A stretch of 64,000 nucleotides of DNA, taken from contig NZ_BBRL01000011.1 of the NCBI RefSeq assembly GCF_002090135.1, positions 62,001 through 126,000 on the forward strand. Reading direction: 5' to 3'. The DNA is from Demequina sp. NBRC 110055. Its GTDB lineage: Bacteria > Actinomycetota > Actinomycetes > Actinomycetales > Demequinaceae. The notes beneath the pieces were generated by a model that saw only the letters and a list, made by a program, of their open reading frames with translations, did no database searches and was not told the origin of the DNA. The translations under genes were made by a program, and so were the position numbers. Numbering within the stretch: position 1 is the stretch's first letter; every line of letters begins with the position of its first letter. Below are positions 1 to 8,067 of the stretch, one piece after another.

Positions 1-525
1 ACGCCCCCCACCGGGTGTGGCTGACCGACATCACCGTGTCTCTGGACCGGCGACGGCAAGCTCTACCTGTGTGCCATCAAGGACGTGTTCTCGAACCGCA
101 TCGTGGGCTACGCGATCGACAGCCGGATGAAGTCCTCGCTGGCGGCCGCCGCCCTTGAGCAAGCCGTTGCCCGACGGACACTCGTGGGTGCTGATCTGAG
201 CGATCTGACGTGCCATTCGGACAGAGGAAGCCAGTTCCGCTCCAGGCGCTTCGTCGGGGCCCTGAACGCCCATGGCATCCGCGGCTCGATGGGCCGCGTC
301 GGTGCTGCTGGCGACAATGCCGCGATGGAGTCGTTCTTCTCGCTGCTGCAAAAGAACATTCTCAACCGCAAGCGGTGGGAGTCCCGCGAGGAGCCCCGTC
401 TGGCGATCATCACGTGGATCGAGAAGACTTACGATCGACGCCGCCGGCAAGCACGCCTGGGCCGGATGACGCCCATAGAGTTTGAGACCGTTTACGCTAC
501 CCAACAGGTCGCTCTCGTGGCCTGA
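1..525 (+). pseudogene. IS3-family transposase, C-terminal part, frameshifted
   Basis: Catalytic core (integrase-type DDE fold) of an IS3-family OrfB, cut by the window edge. The first catalytic Asp is in WLTDIT (bases 18-35, read in frame 3). The rest, from TGDGKLYLC (about base 46) to the stop, is in frame 1, so one extra base within 36-42 breaks the gene. The second Asp is in CHSDRGSQF and the Glu in AAMESFFSLL, both intact. The ATG at 85 is internal to the domain and not a real start. The right end of the element probably lies within about 30 bases after the stop, but I could not define the inverted repeat without the left end. Dead as read, unless the shift is a sequencing error. Confidence 0.85.
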
Positions 526-612
526 CCACCCCGGTCAACCGATCTTGGGGCAGACCCGGCCGCTACGCAACGCACCCGCGAATCGTCCCGAGAAGCCATA
601 CCTCTAAACAAA

Positions 613-1083
613 CTACAGAGCATCGAGCACGTAGATGTCGCTGGCCGTGCGCTGGAGAAACCACTCGTGGTCTGACATGCGCGGCCGAAAGCTGCTGAGC
701 GGCTGGGAGGGGTCGGCGGTTGTCGCGCTCCAGTAGTACTGGTGTCGCGAGCCGCGGCGGATGAGGGTGTGGGAGTAGTCACCGTCGCGGCCTTGCCCTA
801 AGCCGTCGACGTCCGTCTCCGGCGGGTATGAGATGACACCCCGAAGAGGGAGCCACTGGTTGTCGTAGGGCGAGTGATGGGTGGGGCCAACGCCGCGTGC
901 GCGCATCATGCGTGGGCCTTCTCCGCGTGAGTCGATGTAGTACTTCGTGCTGGATTCGGTGACGACGACGATGAGAAGTTTGTCGACACTGAGGTCGACC
1001 GAGGGGACGGACTCACCCAGGAGCGGGTGGTCATCACCGATGCCGCTGGTTGCGCCAGGGTTTGACTCACGGGGTGCGCTCAC
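613..1083 (-). CDS. Hypothetical protein (156 aa)
   Basis: Open frame starting at a GTG (1083). I do not recognise the family. It is polar, with no membrane segment or signal peptide, rich in Tyr/Trp/His in its second half (motifs HQYYWSATT and DHEWFLQR), and has a short beta-like stretch LLIVVVTESSTKYYID near residues 36-51. The composition looks like a real protein rather than an antisense shadow, but there is no family evidence. It lies in the accessory block between the IS3 remnant and a HAD-like gene on the same strand. The start is uncertain; no clear ribosome binding site was seen. Confidence 0.45.
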   Translation of the reverse strand: MSAPRESNPGATSGIGDDHPLLGESVPSVDLSVDKLLIVVVTESSTKYYIDSRGEGPRMMRARGVGPTHHSPYDNQWLPLRGVISYPPETDVDGLGQGRDGDYSHTLIRRGSRHQYYWSATTADPSQPLSSFRPRMSDHEWFLQRTASDIYVLDAL

Positions 1084-1288
1084 GACAGTGCGCTCTTCGA
1101 TGGGTTACCAAGGTCGGCGATGCCGTAGCGGAGGCGCCCTCGGATCGCAGACTTCGGCCCGGGCACGGCGCCAGCCGGCGCGAGTTGGCCGCGGACCGCG
1201 TATGCATCAGTCCGTTCGTTGGCGAGGACACTCGGCGGTCGCCGATTCTCGATCCACGACCCGGGACGGGGGGCGGCGCATCTCATCA

Positions 1289-1846
1289 TCACGCGCCCTC
1301 CAAGAACTGCTCGATGTGTTGAATGTGGTCGCTCGTGATGCCACGGCGACGATCGGGGCACACTGCGAGTACAGATTCGTGCAGCCACCCCAGTTCGTGG
1401 TCGCGCTGCTGCAAAGCAACTTCGCGCCGCCATGTGTCGATGTCGTCGTCGATCCACACCGCACGCACGCCACGAGCCGCGACGGCGCGGTTGACGTTCT
1501 GGGCTTTCCACCAGGAAAAGCTGGTCGGGGTGTTCTTCACCACCCATGGAGCGACCGGCCAGTCGTGCCCGAGACCGACAATGGGAGCCAGGAGGTCGAC
1601 CGCATGGTCGCCCCACGTCGTGCACCAGCGCATCTGCACGCCGGGCATGGCCCCCATGACACGCAGAGCGTCGACGGCGGCGAGATTCCAGGTGAGAGTC
1701 CCTGCGCCCATCGGCGCTCCGAAGTCCACGTAGCGGCTTCGCCACGTGTCGGCGGGCCAGTGCTCCAGGTCGTCAGGCCCGTCGGGCTGCGCGTTGATCA
1801 CGCCGTCGATATCGACGAACACCTCTGCGCCGGCGCTACGCGTCAT
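1289..1846 (-). CDS. HAD-like hydrolase (Swiss-army-knife RNA-repair-type HAD domain)
   Basis: About 185 aa from the ATG at 1846, chosen because it falls just before the HAD motif I, VFVDIDGVIN. The frame stays open for 33 more codons upstream, but that extension is Cys/Arg-rich and unlike the domain. The Asp-x-Asp of motif I, a following WCTTWGDHAVDLL segment (motif II region) and VRAVWIDDDID (acidic motif IV) fit the small HAD phosphatases often found alone or in RNA-repair and phage-related contexts. The substrate cannot be read from sequence. It sits in the accessory block; phosphatase activity is inferred from the motifs only. Confidence 0.7.
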   Translation of the reverse strand: MTRSAGAEVFVDIDGVINAQPDGPDDLEHWPADTWRSRYVDFGAPMGAGTLTWNLAAVDALRVMGAMPGVQMRWCTTWGDHAVDLLAPIVGLGHDWPVAPWVVKNTPTSFSWWKAQNVNRAVAARGVRAVWIDDDIDTWRREVALQQRDHELGWLHESVLAVCPDRRRGITSDHIQHIEQFLEGA

Positions 1847-2372
1847 CGTGATTGCCGAAAACGTCGAGGCGTAGCAAGCATTCGAGCTGGGGTTCCGCGC
1901 GACGCGCACGCCAGGGCCGCAGCCAGCTTCCGCGTAGCACCGCATCTTGCGCCGTCGCGACTGCGACAGGAATCACATCAAGAATCACAATTCACCCCAT
2001 TGACTAGACACCGTGAACCACGCCTTCACGACCACAGCAATCCTGCCACTGGATGCCATGATCTGCCAGAGTAGCCTGGTAGACCACCACATCTCATGAC
2101 GAATGAAGGCATGGAATTCGCCCTGCTAACTCCCTTTAATGTTCACGGAAAATATTCTTCCTGGTCCGCGAGGCTGCCACCGACAGACGAACATTAGTCG
2201 CGCAGTTCGGAGCGTCACGGGGAACACTGGGGCGCGAGGGAATAGCGCTGCACACACGTCGGCCACCGATCACGCGCACGCGCATCCGGTGCCATGCGAG
2301 CGGTCGGCGCACATGCGCAAGCGCCGCCTCGCGACCTGCGCCGCATCTCATCTGCTGACGTAATCTGGCCAG
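1847..2372. other. Non-coding stretch in accessory block
   Basis: No gene that I can support. The part around 1960-2160 is clearly AT-richer than its surroundings and probably carries promoters for the flanking divergent genes. A TAATCT hexamer (2361-2366) lies 6 bases before the ATG at 2373 and could be a -10 element for a leaderless message, but no matching -35 is evident. Short open frames here look random. Confidence 0.5.
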
Positions 2373-2951
2373 ATGCCATTCGAATTGCGCATCCCCGAGG
2401 AGCTGGTCGCTCCCGCGGAACGCAAGACATTCGAGAGCGCCCTCATCGACGCTCTGCGCCGCCACCCACGCCATTCGATCGCTTCGCACTCGGCTGTCAC
2501 GACGCTCCTCGACATCTCAGGGCTCGACGATGAGAATGCGTCACGCGCTCGGAGCGCCATCGAGAACTACAGCCCAGACTTCACACCCGCCATTGACGCG
2601 GCGATACACGTCACGGACACCACAGCGGGTGCACTGACGACCACACAAGTCGCGGCGCACCTCCAGGTTGCACCGAGCACAGTGCGCCGCCGAGTGGATC
2701 GCGGCGAACTCCTCGCACACCGCGGGACGCGCGTGTTCCGTCTGCCGCATTGGCAGTTCACCCCCACGGGCACATTGCCCCAGTGGCGGCTGATAGCAAC
2801 GCACCTCCAGCACGTCGACCTCAGAGCAACAGAGGCGTTTGTGCACGAGCCCCGAGAGGACCTCGAAGGAATGAGCGTCCGGGCCTGGCTGCTCGACGGT
2901 CGAGACCCCGAGAAGGTCGAGCGCTTGGCGCAAAGCCTGTCACGCTGGTAA
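2373..2951 (+). CDS. HTH DNA-binding protein with antitoxin-like C-terminal region
   Basis: 192 aa. Residues about 85-125 (ALTTTQVAAHLQVAPSTVRRR onward, then HRGTRVFRLPHWQF) form an excisionase/MerR-type helix-turn-helix, the kind that reads DNA in recombination directionality factors and some antitoxins. The C-terminus (EDLEGMSVRAWLLDGRDPEK) resembles the toxin-binding tail of MbcA/ParS/Xre antitoxins (DUF2384). No RES-domain or other toxin gene is next to it: the next gene is on the opposite strand and unrelated by eye. It may be an orphan antitoxin, an element-encoded regulator or a directionality factor. The HTH call is firm; the antitoxin link is inference. Confidence 0.65.
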   Translation: MPFELRIPEELVAPAERKTFESALIDALRRHPRHSIASHSAVTTLLDISGLDDENASRARSAIENYSPDFTPAIDAAIHVTDTTAGALTTTQVAAHLQVAPSTVRRRVDRGELLAHRGTRVFRLPHWQFTPTGTLPQWRLIATHLQHVDLRATEAFVHEPREDLEGMSVRAWLLDGRDPEKVERLAQSLSRW

Positions 2952-3045
2952 GGCGCGTGCAGGCGGCGCACTCAAAGGTGGACTCGGAGAACCAGCACGC
3001 CAACAACCCGCCCGCTCGACGTGCGGTACGCGCGCGGGGAGAGCC

Positions 3046-3642
3046 CTACCAGTGGACGACCGGGGCGCCTTGGACCGAAAGATCCGTCAGCCTGGCGTGG
3101 GGACTAAACGGCATCGAGGCACCCACCCCGGCGCGCGCCGACTCGGGCAGCTCGGTGGGCGCCTTCGACGTCTGACGGCGGGGCGCTTGACGTCTCATCG
3201 CCTCATGCGCTGCGAGAAGGTCGATGCGCTGGGCATTCTTCAGGGCCGTCTCGCCCTTAAACACCTTCTTGAGCTGATCTGGCGTGCCCATCACCGTAAA
3301 CCACCACAGCAAGACGTCCGTCTTGACGCGCACGTCCTGCTCGAGATCGAGGAATCGGCGGGCGCGCTTGTGGTCATTTTTCTCAGAGGTCACCTCGGCT
3401 TCGCGCTCGCTCAGTTCGTAGTGGAACTCGATCGCCACCCGTCGAAGCTCACTAACGATGAGGTGCTGCTCCTGTGCGGCGAGGACGTTGACCTGCTCCT
3501 CGGCGGACGTGGGTTCGACCCAGCCGTGCTCGTCGAAGCTCGCCAACGGCGAGCCAAACTCGTCTCGCTTCGCTTCGTCGATGATCCAGTCACGAGGTTC
3601 TCGGGTTTTTCCTGCCACGAGGCCACAGATTAGCCGCTCCAT
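3046..3642 (-). CDS. Hypothetical protein (198 aa)
   Basis: I do not recognise this. It is a charged, mostly helical protein: residues about 45-110 (SAEEQVNVLAAQEQHL through HKRARRFLDLEQ) look like long helices or a coiled coil, followed by a Trp-containing segment DVLLWWFTVMGTPDQL and a basic stretch. The last 40 residues are low complexity. A plus-strand frame of 193 aa covers the same bases; I prefer the minus frame for its balanced charge and helix pattern. It is in the accessory block and likely mobile-element cargo. No function is proposed. Confidence 0.5.
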   Translation of the reverse strand: MERLICGLVAGKTREPRDWIIDEAKRDEFGSPLASFDEHGWVEPTSAEEQVNVLAAQEQHLIVSELRRVAIEFHYELSEREAEVTSEKNDHKRARRFLDLEQDVRVKTDVLLWWFTVMGTPDQLKKVFKGETALKNAQRIDLLAAHEAMRRQAPRRQTSKAPTELPESARAGVGASMPFSPHARLTDLSVQGAPVVHW

Positions 3643-4114
3643 CTCGCACTAGGGATCACCCTCTACGCGCATAGTGCGGCGTGACCGCCCACGCGAGGGA
3701 CTCTCTCACGAGCAACGTGCCACCCACACCGATCACACGCCCACGCCGACCACCGGATCGCAGCCGGACCAAAGTCCCTGGTAGATGGACTGCGCGAGAT
3801 TTTCTCGGGATCGCGGAGACCGTGGTCTTCAATGGCGCCCTATGCGAAACATGGACGACAAGCCAGCGATGCCAGGCGTATCTGCGGCAAGAGTTAGCAG
3901 CTCATCCGCCCGGCGAGGCGACAGTGCCGAGCGCCGTCGTACACGTGCCGGAAACGCGGATCGCAGCAGCTCGATCCGACTGGTGTCGAGTACCCCCGTC
4001 GTCGACGAGAGCGGCGAGAGTGCCAAAAGTGGGGTAGCCCCTGAACGCGACATCGCGACTACCCAAGCGCACGATTTTGAGTTCCAACGATCTCTTGATC
4101 CTCAAGGAGACGCC
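3643..4114 (+). other. Stretch without a supported gene before the recombinase-like gene
   Basis: A plus-strand frame from GTG 3681 to a stop at 4037 (118 aa) has a plausible middle part but no family resemblance, and its ends are low complexity, so I do not call it a gene. The frame of the following recombinase-like gene is also open through 3785-4114, but the strong ribosome binding site at 4104-4109 argues that this part is untranslated leader. It may contain the left end of the two-gene transposon-like unit. Confidence 0.35.
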
Positions 4115-5053
4115 GTGACTCAATACATCACAAGCTATGGCTCCACAATGCCTGAAGAGCATTGGGCTGCGATCGAGCCATTCGTCAAGGACGTCATCCG
4201 CGCAAGCATGCCCGCCGACGTCAACGCAGCGCGCAACGATTTCGCCGCCGTCACGAGCCTCACGCGCTGGGCGTGGCTGCGCGGCATGGAACTCGATGCG
4301 CAGGTCCTACTCCGACGAGACGTGATCGAACAATGGGCGAGTTCACCCGAAGTCGACCTCAAGCAGGCAACGCGGACCACCTACCGCGGGAGGCTGTTCC
4401 GCATCGAGCAATGCCTCCTCGAAGGCCCCCGTCGCGCAGTACCCATGAGGACCTTCAAGCGAGACGACAACGCCTCGCGCCCCTACTCGGACGCAGAGGT
4501 CGCGGCGTTCCGAGTATGGGCACGAAGCCAGCCTTCTCAGCACCGGCGTGAACAAGCGACCATCCTGCTCTCGCTGGGCTTCGGTGCCGGCCTTACGACG
4601 TCCGAGATCATCGCCCTCACGCATCACGACATCAAGGTTGACGATTACGGTGTCCTGCTCAACGTGGAGGGCAGGCGCGCACGCCAGGTGCAGGTCTCCG
4701 CAGGATGGGAGCAGCGCCTACGGGACACAGCTGCGACCGCCAGCCTGCGCAACGACTTCGTGTTTTGCCCCGGTCGGCGCACCCGCGCCAACCCTCGCAT
4801 GGTCGCAGCCTTCGTCGAGGACTGCACAAAGGACGTCGCGCTGCTCAACACGCAGCGCATGAGAGCCACATGGCTTGCCGCGCACCTGACTGCCGGCGTG
4901 CCACCCAAAGTGGTCATCGCCGCGGCAGGAATCAGCACCATCGGGGGCCTGGAGCGCATCTCCAAGTTCGTTGCGCAACCCGACGAGCTGACAGTGCGCC
5001 TGTGGATGCGCAATGCCCAAACCTCACCCACCACACCTCCCCAGGCGCACTGA
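4115..5053 (+). CDS. Tyrosine-recombinase-fold protein lacking catalytic residues
   Basis: About 312 aa from GTG 4115, chosen because AAGGAG lies 5 bases upstream. The N-terminal part (EHWAAIEPFVKDVIRASM onward) resembles the SAM-like core-binding domain of phage integrases; the C-terminal half follows the catalytic-domain layout. In the box I position GAGLTTSEIIALTHHDI, the catalytic Arg is Thr. In box II, LNTQRMRATWLAAHL, the His is Gln while the following Arg is kept. The LGH-type motif is AAGIST, and no Tyr is present in the terminal segment. It therefore cannot act as a normal recombinase. Its stop is directly followed by, or overlaps, the transposase gene, suggesting a helper or targeting role. 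Fold assignment is by motif alignment by eye. Confidence 0.7.
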   Translation: MTQYITSYGSTMPEEHWAAIEPFVKDVIRASMPADVNAARNDFAAVTSLTRWAWLRGMELDAQVLLRRDVIEQWASSPEVDLKQATRTTYRGRLFRIEQCLLEGPRRAVPMRTFKRDDNASRPYSDAEVAAFRVWARSQPSQHRREQATILLSLGFGAGLTTSEIIALTHHDIKVDDYGVLLNVEGRRARQVQVSAGWEQRLRDTAATASLRNDFVFCPGRRTRANPRMVAAFVEDCTKDVALLNTQRMRATWLAAHLTAGVPPKVVIAAAGISTIGGLERISKFVAQPDELTVRLWMRNAQTSPTTPPQAH

Positions 5054-5112
5054 TCAAACGCCCCCTCCGCCCCGAGTCGCCCGCTGCACCCACACAGACG
5101 GGCAATTCAGCC

Positions 5113-7002
5113 GTGCTCGAACGCGTGTGGCAAGCGCTAGCGTCCAATCAGAGCCCGCCTGGCACGGGCGCAACGCACGTCACCCTTCCCGACGTCGCCC
5201 CGATCTGGATCCGACTCGCGGCCGACTACGTGGACGTGACCGGCGTCGACACAATGATCGAGCAATGGTTCGAGGACGACCGTGTCAGTCAGGAAAAGCG
5301 CAAGGCCGGCCGACACGGCAAAGTCAGCGTGCGCGAATACTTGGTCGCATCTATCGCGTGCGCCATTAACAGGATTCCCGCTTCGCTCGATCAGATCGTG
5401 CACGTCATCAACCAGCACAAGTCAAAGAAGGTCCGCGCCCGCTTCGAGCCCAATGACCCGATTCGGCTCGAGCAGATCCGCCGAGCGAGGCAGATCACGA
5501 GCAAGCGCATCGACGACTCATCGGTCCAGCGCCTGGCTGCCAAGATCAACGAAGCGATCAGCCCCAAGATCTACCCCGCTGACCGCCACTACTCCCACGC
5601 AGAGCTGGAAGAGTACGACCGGCAGCGTAGCCAATGGGATCGAGACATGATCCCCGTACGCCAGAAGCGCATGGATGACGTGACAAGTGCCATGCTCCTG
5701 CCATCATGGCTCCTTGTTCCCGAGGAGCACCGCCGAGAGTGGCGAGGCGACGTCACCTCGGACGCCACCGTGGTCCCGATCTGGGGCCGTGGACACAAGC
5801 GCTGCAAGTGCAAGAAGAATGGCGAGTGCGGCCACTGGACCTCAGAGGCAATCGACGCGAATGCAGGATGGCACGCCAAGCAGGAAGACAACCGGCCCTA
5901 CGCCGAGCGAGACGGCAATGACGCCGACACCGAGTACACCCACGGCTACGACTACCACTACAACCTGACGACCGGCCCCGGGGTAGGCACGCTGTTCCCC
6001 GCCATCATCTTGTCAGGCAGAGTCGACCGACCCGCGCACGCCCCCGGAAAGAACCTCGCAGACTCGCTCGCCTGCATCAAGCTCGCAGGACTTCCCCTTG
6101 GCCACGTCACCACCGACCTCGGCTACAGCCAGCAGTCCCCAGAGTCCTACGCAGGCCTGGTCAAAGGCATGGGCTACGACCTCGTCATGATGTACAAGGG
6201 CAACCAGCTCGGAGTCCAGCACACGTACAAGGGCTGCAAACTCGTCGAAGGTACCTGGTACGGCCCGTGCCTCCCCCAGAAACTTGTCGACGCTAACAGC
6301 GACTACGACAACGGCAAGATCGACTACCAAACCTGGCGCACACGCATCAAGGCACGCGAGGCATACGCGCTACGCCCTAAGAGCGACACACAAAATGAAA
6401 CCTCGTACGTTTTCCGATGCCCTGGCCACGGAGACGGCGCAACGGCCACGTGCGACTACCGCAAAGTCACACGCAACGACGCCGCGCTCGTTGAAGCCGG
6501 CAGGAAGACGCTCGCTGTCGTCGTTAACCACCCAGACAAGGATCTGCCCTCCTGCAGCAACAAGGCGTCGATCTCGATCCCGAAGAGCGAGGGCGCACGC
6601 TGGCTCCAGAAACTTTCCTACAAGAGCGACAAGTGGATCGCGGTGTACGGCCCCGAGCGCAACCAGATCGAGGGCAAGAACGGCGAAGCAAAGAACAGTC
6701 TCTTGGGCAGCCTCGCCCAAGCCGGCGACCGACGCCATGTCGGCATGGGCAAGCAGGTCATCGCCATCCTCGCGCGCACCATCGCCACCAACGTCCACTC
6801 GCTGCTGCGATTCCTCAAGAAGGCAGACGCGCCCGTCAGCGACCCAGGCTTCACTCCCCTGTCCCCCTTCGGGCACGCATGGCGACGCTCCGACGATAAG
6901 GACCACACGCCACACCGTGTGACTGGACGAACGGTGGCAGAACCGATCAACGAGCCACCTCCACCGCCGTCGATCGTGCCCGACATCCCCGAAGTCGCCT
7001 AG
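5113..7002 (+). CDS. Large DDE-type transposase with Cys/His insert
   Basis: About 629 aa from GTG 5113; a GTG at 5002 (overlapping the previous gene by 52 bases) is equally possible. The candidate catalytic triad is Asp in VTSDATVVPIW (base 5761), Asp in VTTDLGYSQQ (6115) and Glu in RNQIEGKNGEAKN (6670). Just after the first Asp is a likely zinc site, KRCKCKKNGECGHW. N-terminal residues about 50-130 hold helix-rich, probably DNA-binding sequence. The C-terminal 50 residues are Pro-rich. The general layout is that of IS4/IS1182-like transposases, but I cannot place it in a named IS family. It forms a unit with the degenerate recombinase upstream. Confidence 0.7.
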   Translation: MLERVWQALASNQSPPGTGATHVTLPDVAPIWIRLAADYVDVTGVDTMIEQWFEDDRVSQEKRKAGRHGKVSVREYLVASIACAINRIPASLDQIVHVINQHKSKKVRARFEPNDPIRLEQIRRARQITSKRIDDSSVQRLAAKINEAISPKIYPADRHYSHAELEEYDRQRSQWDRDMIPVRQKRMDDVTSAMLLPSWLLVPEEHRREWRGDVTSDATVVPIWGRGHKRCKCKKNGECGHWTSEAIDANAGWHAKQEDNRPYAERDGNDADTEYTHGYDYHYNLTTGPGVGTLFPAIILSGRVDRPAHAPGKNLADSLACIKLAGLPLGHVTTDLGYSQQSPESYAGLVKGMGYDLVMMYKGNQLGVQHTYKGCKLVEGTWYGPCLPQKLVDANSDYDNGKIDYQTWRTRIKAREAYALRPKSDTQNETSYVFRCPGHGDGATATCDYRKVTRNDAALVEAGRKTLAVVVNHPDKDLPSCSNKASISIPKSEGARWLQKLSYKSDKWIAVYGPERNQIEGKNGEAKNSLLGSLAQAGDRRHVGMGKQVIAILARTIATNVHSLLRFLKKADAPVSDPGFTPLSPFGHAWRRSDDKDHTPHRVTGRTVAEPINEPPPPPSIVPDIPEVA

Positions 7003-7009
7003 CCCCGCA

Positions 7010-7026
7010 GCCGACCCCGAGTCGGC
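7010..7026 (+). terminator. Short hairpin after the transposase gene
   Basis: Six-base arms GCCGAC / GTCGGC with a 5-base loop, 8 bases after the stop at 7002. There is no T-run behind it, as is common in high-GC genomes. It probably ends the two-gene transposon transcript. Confidence 0.45.
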
Positions 7027-7228
7027 CGCGAAGCATGCCCTACACACCAAAAACGAGGGCATCCAGCGCGGTTCAGGACCCCCACCGCTTCCGCTCACGC
7101 TGCCGGCACCCCGTGTAGGCGCAAAGAACACGCCCACGCGCCTGGCCCGACGCCCAAAAACCGCGATCTGCGGCTTCTCGCGCAATACCGAGTGCATGAA
7201 CCCGCCAAAAGCGAGTGCACCCCAAAGG

Positions 7229-7302
7229 TGGGCCAGGTGGGGCTTGAACCCACGACCGACGGATTATGAGTCCGCTGCTCTAACCGGCTGAGCTACTGGC
7301 CC
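7229..7302 (-). tRNA. tRNA with anticodon CAU (tRNA-Ile2 or elongator tRNA-Met)
   Basis: Full cloverleaf on the minus strand: acceptor GGGCCAG pairs with CTGGCCC, discriminator A at 7229, D-arm AGCTCAGCCGGTTAGAGC, anticodon loop CTCATAA, T-arm GTGGG-TTCAAGC-CCCAC. The CCA end is not encoded (CCT follows). The paired first base rules out the initiator. CAU can be read as elongator Met or, with lysidine, as Ile2; the acceptor stem leans to Ile2 but I cannot decide. Its 3' end faces the accessory block. Confidence 0.93.
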
Positions 7303-7419
7303 GTGGCCGCCCCACCGCGCCACGCGGGACCCGAGGACGAGCGACCGCCGATCAGTCTAGTCAGCACCTTCCGGCGTCATCACCACCCCGGATTGTCCTG
7401 TAGTATTTCTGACTGCTGA

Positions 7420-7492
7420 TCCTCCATAGCTCAATTGGCAGAGCAGCCGACTGTTAATCGGCAGGTTGTTGGTTCGAGTCCAACTGGAGGAG
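7420..7492 (+). tRNA. tRNA-Asn (GTT)
   Basis: Cloverleaf with acceptor TCCTCCA / TGGAGGA, discriminator G, D-arm AGCTCAATTGGCAGAGC, anticodon loop CTGTTAA (GTT) and T-loop TTCGAGT. No encoded CCA. It is divergent from the tRNA(CAU) gene, with about 120 bases between them that should hold both promoters. Confidence 0.97.
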
Positions 7493-7501
7493 CGCACAGA
7501 G

Positions 7502-7530
7502 AGCCGGTCCCACGGGGCCGGCTTTCGTAT
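7502..7530 (+). terminator. Terminator after tRNA-Asn
   Basis: Stem AGCCGG / CCGGCT with a 10-base loop, followed by TTCGTATTTT, beginning 10 bases after the tRNA-Asn gene. The T-rich tail makes it a standard intrinsic terminator. Confidence 0.75.
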
Positions 7531-7561
7531 TTTCCGGGCTCGACCAGGGCCGATGCCCCAC

Positions 7562-8008
7562 TCAACCCTCGGGAAGATCATCCGGTATCCGCGTGGCGCC
7601 ATCCTCCGCCGTCACCCAGAACGGGTTCACCGCGAGCTCCCACACGTGGCCGTCGGGATCCGCGATGTAGCCGCTGTACCCGCCCCATCCCACCGCTACC
7701 GGCTTCTTCAGGTCGGTCGCACCCGCGGCAAGCGCCGCCTGGTAGCGCTCGTCGACCTCGGCCTCCGATACGTAATTCTGCGCCAGGGCGGAGCCTCCTA
7801 CGCCCAAGCCGGCCACGGCATCGGCCCTCCCCTGGTCCTCGGCGAAGGCAGACAACGGAAAGAGCGCCAACACGAGCGTGCCGAGTTGATAGAACACGAT
7901 CTCCTCGGTGGCTTGGCGAGCGGTCCAGCCCCACGCCTCGTAGAAGGCGCGCGAGCGCTCGAGGTCGGCGACGCCGAGGGTCACCATGGACACACGTTGC
8001 ACGGTCAT
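7562..8008 (-). CDS. VOC-family (glyoxalase/dioxygenase fold) protein
   Basis: 148 aa, one vicinal-oxygen-chelate module made of two beta-alpha-beta-beta-beta units: VSMVTLGVADLERSRAFYEAWGW at the start and GYSGYIADPDGHVWELAVNP near residue 115-135. The DPDGHVWEL segment carries the Glu usual for metal binding; these folds also include metal-free resistance proteins. Substrate unknown. It lies downstream of the first phosphonate-type importer on the same strand with a 59-base gap, so co-transcription is possible but not required. Confidence 0.85.
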   Translation of the reverse strand: MTVQRVSMVTLGVADLERSRAFYEAWGWTARQATEEIVFYQLGTLVLALFPLSAFAEDQGRADAVAGLGVGGSALAQNYVSEAEVDERYQAALAAGATDLKKPVAVGWGGYSGYIADPDGHVWELAVNPFWVTAEDGATRIPDDLPEG

Positions 8009-8067
8009 GAAACGAGGCTAGCCCCGGGCGCCGACACGCGCCCGGGGCGAGCAACAGCGGACAGGAC

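Noticed and set aside
947-2074. 375-aa plus-strand frame across the accessory block
   Set aside because: It overlaps two better minus-strand genes, and its residues look like antisense of the HAD-like gene.
3052-3633. 193-aa plus-strand frame opposite the hypothetical gene at 3046
   Set aside because: Both frames are open; the minus one has the more protein-like charge and helix pattern. The choice is not certain.
3785-4114. N-terminal extension of the recombinase-like gene
   Set aside because: The extension is low complexity, and a strong binding site precedes GTG 4115.
4705-5001. N-terminal extension of the transposase into the previous gene
   Set aside because: It reads the recombinase-like gene in another frame; the useful starts are 5002 or 5113.
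7229-7302. Initiator tRNA-fMet
   Set aside because: The first base pairs in the acceptor stem (G-C), unlike initiator tRNAs, and the anticodon stem lacks the three G-C pairs expected.
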